Assembly (NCBI GenBank): GCA_031279915.1
Contig: JAITHO010000148.1
Coordinates: forward strand, 1 to 6,759
Direction: 5' to 3'
Length of the DNA stretch: 6,759 nt
DNA from: Tannerellaceae bacterium
Lineage (GTDB): Bacteria; Bacteroidota; Bacteroidia; Bacteroidales; Tannerellaceae
In this document: positions 1-3,965 of the stretch, piece after piece
Layout: each line of letters begins with the position of its first letter
Numbering within the stretch: position 1 is the stretch's first letter
Made by a program: the position numbers and the translations under genes
The notes under the pieces: generated by a model
What the model saw: the letters and a program-made list of their open reading frames with translations, nothing else
Told to the model about the DNA's origin: nothing
Database searches by the model: none

Positions 1-141
1 GCTATTTACACGTGTTTTTTTCTCGACGGCGATTTCACAGGCTATTTACACGTGTTTTTTTTCTCGACGGCGATTTCACAGGCTATTTACACGTGTTTTT
101 TTCTCGACGGCGATTTCACGGGCTATTAACACGTGTTTTTT
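1..141. repeat. Tandem 40-41 bp repeat array, 3 full copies and 1 partial
   Basis: Three consecutive units lie at 1-40, 41-81 and 82-121, and a fourth, truncated unit at 122-141. Each full unit reads GCTATTTACACGTG, then a run of T, then CTCGACGGCGATTTCACAG. The T run is 7, 8, 7 and 6 long in the four units and accounts for the 40/41-bp length difference. The third unit ends CACGG instead of CACAG. The fourth has TTAACACG where the others have TTTACACG and breaks off after the T run. Every unit contains the palindrome ACACGTGT. The units abut with no spacers, so this is a minisatellite, not a CRISPR array. Unit lengths are not multiples of three, so it is unlikely to encode a repeat protein. 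The window starts exactly at a unit boundary, so the array may continue to the left. Confidence 0.93.
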
Positions 142-167
142 GCAAATTAGGTCATTCCCGCCAAAGA

Positions 168-195
168 GGTTATTCCCGCCAACGCGGAAATGACC
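168..195. other. Hairpin with CAAC loop
   Basis: GGTTATTCCCGC (168-179) faces GCGGAAATGACC (184-195) across a four-base CAAC loop. The 12-position stem has one C/A mismatch (175/188) and one G-U type pair (171/192). The upstream copy at 150-161 can pair with the same right arm, giving a competing stem with a 22-base loop. No T run follows, so it is not a classical terminator. Confidence 0.6.
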
Positions 196-227
196 TGTAT
201 AGGCGGGCGGCCTTTGACGGGATTGGT

Positions 228-243
228 GTCGAAAATATTCGAC
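228..243. other. Short perfect hairpin
   Basis: GTCGAA (228-233) and TTCGAC (238-243) form a perfect 6-bp stem with loop AATA. It lies within the palindrome-rich element and is not followed by a T run on either strand. Confidence 0.55.
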
Positions 244-245
244 CC

Positions 246-268
246 CTACAATTGCTCCTACATTGTAG
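246..268. other. Short perfect hairpin
   Basis: CTACAAT (246-252) and ATTGTAG (262-268) form a perfect 7-bp stem with a 9-base loop. It starts two bases after the hairpin at 228-243 and ends one base before the right inverted repeat at 270-280. No T run follows, so a terminator role is not supported. Confidence 0.55.
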
Positions 269-364
269 AGCGGGAATGACTTGCTTTTGTGAATCGTTTT
301 GAAGATAGCTCCTGACAAGGCCGTGCCCCTGTTCATATAATGTTAATAAAAAACAGAGCGCAGC

Positions 365-396
365 TTGTTGGCATATTATTGTTTCGCATATATTTG
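365..396 (+). promoter_or_regulatory. Bacteroidetes-type promoter for the DUF3575/DUF3868 pair
   Basis: TATATTTG at 389-396 matches the Bacteroidetes primary-sigma -7 consensus TAnnTTTG exactly. Upstream lies TTGTTG (365-370), giving a -33 TTG either 18 or 21 bases before the -7 element, close to the expected spacing of about 19-20. Transcription would begin a few bases after 396, leaving an AT-rich leader of roughly 25 bases before the ATG at 429. No Shine-Dalgarno sequence precedes that ATG, as is normal in this phylum. A loose GCATAT direct repeat (371-376 and 386-391) overlaps the promoter and might be an operator, though this is weak. Confidence 0.7.
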
Positions 397-428
397 TACA
401 AATTAATAACGCACAATTATGTCTTTTT

Positions 429-1052
429 ATGAACAAAATAAGTTTCAGTATTTTATGCTTCGCCCTTATTAGTTTCGCTGTTGATGCGCAGAAGATAGCG
501 GTGAAGAACAACGTCGTTTACGACGTTGCTGGGGTTGCCAACTTAGGTGCGGAATATGCTATCAATAAAATGTTGTCGGCAAGCCTCTCAGTTAACTACA
601 ACGGATGGGTAATAAAGCAACCAATGGTATGGAAGCATTTGCTGGTTCAGCCCGAAGTTCGCTACTGGCTTCGCGAGCCTTTCAACGAGCACTACTTCGG
701 CCTGCAAGGCTCTTATGGAACATACAACGTTGAGCGCCTAACGATCCCCGGATTCGAGCGCACCAGCCTGTATCGCGACGGTACGCTGATGGGCGGAGGC
801 GTTTCGTATGGCTATCACCTGTACATAACTCCCAGGCTTAACGTAGAGTTCGCCATCGGCGTTGGCTATCTCCATCTCAAGTACCGGAAGTTCGTGCTCG
901 GCAAGCACTATCAAACCGAGGGCGTTCCGCCGTTCAGAGTTGACGAAAGCACCGTGCCCAAGCCAGGGCATCCCGACTATCCGGGCTTCATCTCCAGAGA
1001 TTACATCGGGCCAACGCAGATAGGAATAAGTATAGTTTATATCATCAAATAA
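429..1052 (+). CDS. DUF3575 domain-containing secreted/outer-membrane protein
   Basis: This 207-residue protein has a signal peptide: basic MNK, a hydrophobic core to about residue 18, and likely signal peptidase I cleavage at VDA|Q (20/21). Cys10 lies inside the hydrophobic core with Leu before it, so a lipoprotein site is not supported. The mature part matches DUF3575 from memory: KNNVVYDVAGVANLGAEY (26-43), WKHLLVQPEVRYWL (68-81), GGGVSYGYH (122-130) and the ending GPTQIGISIVYIIK (194-207). Alternating hydrophobic and aromatic stretches and the strand-like C-terminus suggest a beta-rich, perhaps barrel-like, outer-membrane protein; this is inference. The length is usual for the family and the gene looks complete. 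The ATG at 429 sits about 30 bases after a good promoter and gives an intact signal peptide. The DUF3868 gene follows after 6 bp. In Bacteroidales this pair often occurs near fimbrial genes; the exact function is unknown. Confidence 0.9.
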   Translation: MNKISFSILCFALISFAVDAQKIAVKNNVVYDVAGVANLGAEYAINKMLSASLSVNYNGWVIKQPMVWKHLLVQPEVRYWLREPFNEHYFGLQGSYGTYNVERLTIPGFERTSLYRDGTLMGGGVSYGYHLYITPRLNVEFAIGVGYLHLKYRKFVLGKHYQTEGVPPFRVDESTVPKPGHPDYPGFISRDYIGPTQIGISIVYIIK

Positions 1053-1058
1053 AATGCT

Positions 1059-1607
1059 ATGAGAACTTTGATATATATAACAATCGCGAGCCTGATGCTC
1101 CTTCTGCCCTCAGCAGAACTGTTTGCCCAGAATGCATCAGTTAATGTCAACCAAGCGCAGAAGCCGGATGTCAAAGTCAGGCAAGCGCAGAAGCAGAAGG
1201 TGAGGAATCAGGATGCACTAAGCCTCTATATGGACGTTTACCTACCATACATTAGCGTGAAGCGGAATGAAAGCCTCTATCTCACACTCGCACTCGTAGA
1301 AAATACATCCAATGCCCGCAAGCGGGGGAAAGCCCTTCCGCCTATAATCATACACGGCAGCAATACCAAACGCATGTATGACCGTACCCTAGCGTTGCAC
1401 GGCGAGAAAATCGCCAAAGCTGGCGCATACAAAGTGCTGAAAACCGATAAGGATTTGATACAGTTTGTTCCCGTCCGCATCAGACTCCCATATCAGCCAT
1501 GGATGCAAAACTGCCAGCTTGTTCTTGTCTCCGAAGTAAAGAACTACAAGAAAGAGAGCATCAGCAAAACGCAAGAGGTCAAAAGCAAACGGCTAACAAT
1601 TCGATAG
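1059..1607 (+). CDS. Short DUF3868-domain secreted protein lacking an OmpA-like C-terminus
   Basis: This 182-residue protein has a signal peptide (residues 1-23, likely cleavage LFA|Q). A basic, glutamine-rich linker follows, containing an imperfect repeat (QAQK at 32-35 and 42-45). The rest resembles the N-terminal DUF3868 domain of Bacteroidetes envelope proteins: LSLYMDVYLPYISVKRNESLYLTL (starting near 54), LPPIIIHG (93-100), KRMYDR (104-109) and IRLPYQPWM (141-149). Members I know are usually well over 350 residues and end in an OmpA-like domain; this one stops after about 160 mature residues. The 68 bp downstream cannot encode the missing part, so it is either a naturally short form or an old truncation. 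It starts 6 bp after the DUF3575 stop, consistent with one transcript. A periplasmic or surface role linked to its partner, perhaps in fimbria assembly or anchoring, is inferred from family context only. Confidence 0.78.
   Translation: MRTLIYITIASLMLLLPSAELFAQNASVNVNQAQKPDVKVRQAQKQKVRNQDALSLYMDVYLPYISVKRNESLYLTLALVENTSNARKRGKALPPIIIHGSNTKRMYDRTLALHGEKIAKAGAYKVLKTDKDLIQFVPVRIRLPYQPWMQNCQLVLVSEVKNYKKESISKTQEVKSKRLTIR
1152..1205 (+). repeat. Imperfect in-frame duplication in the DUF3868 gene
   Basis: CAAGCGCAGAAGC occurs exactly at 1152-1164 and again at 1182-1194, 30 bases (10 codons) apart. The bases after the second copy partly repeat those after the first, with about six fewer. The repeat encodes two QAQK-x-V-R-type segments between the signal peptide and the folded domain. 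Confidence 0.75.
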
Positions 1608-1675
1608 AGCATTACGAATCCGCTCCGGCAGCGGGAGCATCGTATGCCAATCCTCCTCATCCCATTCGCAATTGA

Positions 1676-3955
1676 TTGGTGAACTACGCCGACGTCATCC
1701 TTCCCCTTCCGCTGGCGACCTATACGTATCGTATCCCGGAGGGAATGACGGTTGGCGAAGGATGTCGCGTGATGGTGCCTCTGGGAGAGCACAAGTTTTA
1801 CACAGCAATTGTTGCCGCCGTTCACGACCGAATCCCACCCTTCGACGTAAAAGATATATATGCCATCCACGATGCCGAGCCCGTGGTAAGGCAGCCTCAA
1901 TTGCGATTCTGGGCCTGGCTCGCTTCATATTATATATGCAAACCAGGCGAAGTTTATAACGCCGCCGTCCCCTCCGGCCTCAAACCCGAAGGCAATGCAG
2001 CTAACGCATTCCGCAAGAAAGGCTACTCTCCGCGGATGCAAGCCTTCATCCGCCACGCTGATGCTATTGCCGACGAAGATCGCTGGCAAGCAATATTCGA
2101 CAGCCTAAAGCGAGCTCCGGCGCAGGAACAATTGCTCTTGCGATACATCGACCTCAGCAACGCTCTCGCCTCTCCGCCTCTGCGCAAGGAAATCTCGCGC
2201 AAAGAGCTGCTCGAATCTACCGGCATCTTACCGGCTGCATTAGACGCTCTGCTCAAGAAGGGAATACTCGAAAGCTACGACCGCGAGGTATCCAGGCTGC
2301 AACCCTATTCATCCGGCATCCGCCCCCTCAATCCTCTGTCGGAGGCGCAAGCATCAGCATACAGGCAAATACTTGCCTCCTTCCAAGTAAAAGATGTCTG
2401 CCTGCTGCACGGGATCACTTCCAGCGGCAAAACAGAGATCTATGCCCATCTGATAGCCGACATCTTAGAGTCGAAACGACAGGTTTTATTCCTGCTGCCG
2501 GAGATAGCTATTACGACGCAAATCACCGACCGCCTCGCAAGATGGTTCGGCAACAAGCTTTTGGTGTATCATTCCGGATTCTCCGACGAAGAGCGGGTAG
2601 AGGTATGGAAAAGGCTTCTCGATGCCGATGAAGGCATGCTCGTATTGGGCGTCCGATCGTCTATCTTCCTCCCATTTCAGAACCTCGGACTTATAATCGT
2701 GGACGAAGAGCATGAGAATACTTACAAGCAACAGGATCCTGCGCCGAGATACCATGCCCGTAACGCAGCTATTGTGCTTGCACAAATGCACGAAGCCAAA
2801 ACGCTCCTCGGATCAGCAACTCCTTCCGTAGAAACCTACTTCAATGCTATAACGGGCAAATATGGATTGGCCGAGCTTATGGTTAGGCATGGCGTGGGAT
2901 TGCCGGAGCCCGACATCCGAGTGGTTGACATCAAAGAGCTGCGCCGTAAGAAGATCATGAAGGATACCCTCTTCTCGCCGGCCCTAACTACGGCCATACG
3001 GACAGCCATTGACGCCGGCGAGCAGGTGATCCTCTTCCGCAATCGACGTGGATTCGCTCCCGTGGTGGAATGTAGGAGCTGCGGATGGACGCCGCGCTGC
3101 CCGTATTGCGACGTGAGCCTCACCTATCACAAAGCGCATCGGCGATTGGAGTGCCATTACTGCGGGCATCTGGCCGCCTTCCCATCACTCTGCCCTTCAT
3201 GCGACAGCAATGATGTCAAAACGCAAGGCTTCGGAACCGAGAAGATAGAAGAAGAGGTGCACGAACTCTTCCCCGATGCAATTGTAGACCGCCTTGACTT
3301 CGACGCTGCCCGAACGCGCTCGGCCTGCGAGAACATTATCAACAGATTCGAAGCAGGGAAGATACAGATCCTCATCGGCACCCAAATGCTTTCCAAAGGA
3401 TTGGATTTCGGTAACGTCAGCGTGGCCGGGATTCTCAATGCCGACCACATGCTGAACTACCCCGACTTCCGCGCTCACGAGCGGGCCTTCCAGTTAATGG
3501 TACAAGTGAGCGGTCGAACAGGGAGGAGGGATAAGCAGGGCATAGTTTACCTCCAAACATCACAGCCAGATCATCCTCTCATCCGCCTGGTAGAACAATC
3601 CTCCTATCGCGGTATGATTGACATACAGCTTGCCGAACGAAACAGTTTCAGGTACCCGCCCTTCTCGCGCATCATCGAGCTTGTTCTGCGAGGCAGGCTC
3701 GAGGAGCCCTTACATGCCTTCGCCGAGATCTACGCTGACCTGCTGCGACACAAACTTGGCAAGTGCATCTTCGGGCCTATAACTCCACCGATCAACCGCA
3801 TCCAAAACCTCTACATCCGCAAGATAATCCTCAAAATCGAGGCCTCAGTTCATGTCGCTCCTATACGATCCCTGATAGACGAAATCGACTCGCAAATGAA
3901 AGCACACCCGCATTACTTCAAGGTCAGGATACATTACGACGTGGATCCGCAATGA
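1676..3955 (+). CDS. priA: Primosomal protein N' (replication-restart helicase PriA)
   Basis: PriA is a superfamily 2 3'-to-5' DNA helicase that recognises stalled forks and reloads the replicative helicase. The 759-residue protein is complete. It has the N-terminal 3'-end-binding domain (about 1-105, NYADVILPLPLATYTYRIP near the start), a winged-helix region (about 115-215) and the helicase core: motif I GITSSGKTE (246-254, Lys252), motif Ia LLPEIAIT (273-280), motif II DEEH (343-346), the aromatic-rich KQQ...RYHAR loop (351-362), motif III GSATPS (379-384), NRRGF (456-460), motif V GTQMLSKGLDF (568-578) and motif VI QVSGRTGR (610-617). All eight zinc cysteines are present: 466, 469, 475, 478, 493, 496, 506, 509. 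The C-terminal domain ends normally. An in-frame TGA at 1673-1675 abuts the first codon, so the start must be TTG 1676 or GTG 1679; GTG would give MNYADV, typical of the family. No Shine-Dalgarno sequence or promoter is clear in the 68-bp gap, so read-through from the upstream pair is possible. Confidence 0.97.
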   Translation: MVNYADVILPLPLATYTYRIPEGMTVGEGCRVMVPLGEHKFYTAIVAAVHDRIPPFDVKDIYAIHDAEPVVRQPQLRFWAWLASYYICKPGEVYNAAVPSGLKPEGNAANAFRKKGYSPRMQAFIRHADAIADEDRWQAIFDSLKRAPAQEQLLLRYIDLSNALASPPLRKEISRKELLESTGILPAALDALLKKGILESYDREVSRLQPYSSGIRPLNPLSEAQASAYRQILASFQVKDVCLLHGITSSGKTEIYAHLIADILESKRQVLFLLPEIAITTQITDRLARWFGNKLLVYHSGFSDEERVEVWKRLLDADEGMLVLGVRSSIFLPFQNLGLIIVDEEHENTYKQQDPAPRYHARNAAIVLAQMHEAKTLLGSATPSVETYFNAITGKYGLAELMVRHGVGLPEPDIRVVDIKELRRKKIMKDTLFSPALTTAIRTAIDAGEQVILFRNRRGFAPVVECRSCGWTPRCPYCDVSLTYHKAHRRLECHYCGHLAAFPSLCPSCDSNDVKTQGFGTEKIEEEVHELFPDAIVDRLDFDAARTRSACENIINRFEAGKIQILIGTQMLSKGLDFGNVSVAGILNADHMLNYPDFRAHERAFQLMVQVSGRTGRRDKQGIVYLQTSQPDHPLIRLVEQSSYRGMIDIQLAERNSFRYPPFSRIIELVLRGRLEEPLHAFAEIYADLLRHKLGKCIFGPITPPINRIQNLYIRKIILKIEASVHVAPIRSLIDEIDSQMKAHPHYFKVRIHYDVDPQ

Positions 3956-3965
3956 TGCGCAACAT

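Larger units (their letters stand above)
150..280. repeat. Palindrome-rich MITE/REP-like intergenic element
   Basis: The stretch is bounded by a perfect 11-bp inverted repeat: GTCATTCCCGC at 151-161 and GCGGGAATGAC at 270-280. The same motif appears four times, twice forward (150-161 and 168-179) and twice inverted (184-195, with one A for G, and 270-280). Two further perfect hairpins lie inside, at 228-243 and 246-268. No coding sequence fits and no target-site duplication is evident at the ends. The size (about 130 bp), terminal inverted repeats and lack of coding capacity suggest a small non-autonomous element or a cluster of REP-like palindromes. Mobility is inference; the symmetry is seen directly. 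Confidence 0.5.

Noticed and set aside
1..141. CRISPR array
   Set aside because: The repeats are directly contiguous with no unique spacers, and no cas gene is in the window.
12..302. Small + strand protein across the tandem repeats
   Set aside because: Units of 40 and 41 bp shift the frame, so each copy is read differently. The product is basic and low-complexity, with no family resemblance or start signal.
336..341. TATAAT as a -10 box
   Set aside because: It lies about 90 bases from the ATG without a partner -35, and Bacteroidetes promoters use TAnnTTTG; the site at 389-396 fits better.
76..511. Minus-strand reading frames over the intergenic region and the start of the DUF3575 gene
   Set aside because: They run through repeats, hairpins and the promoter, overlap a well-supported gene, and show no recognisable domain.
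1622..1638. Terminator between the DUF3868 gene and priA
   Set aside because: GCTCC and GGAGC give only a 5-bp stem with a 7-base loop, and no T run follows.
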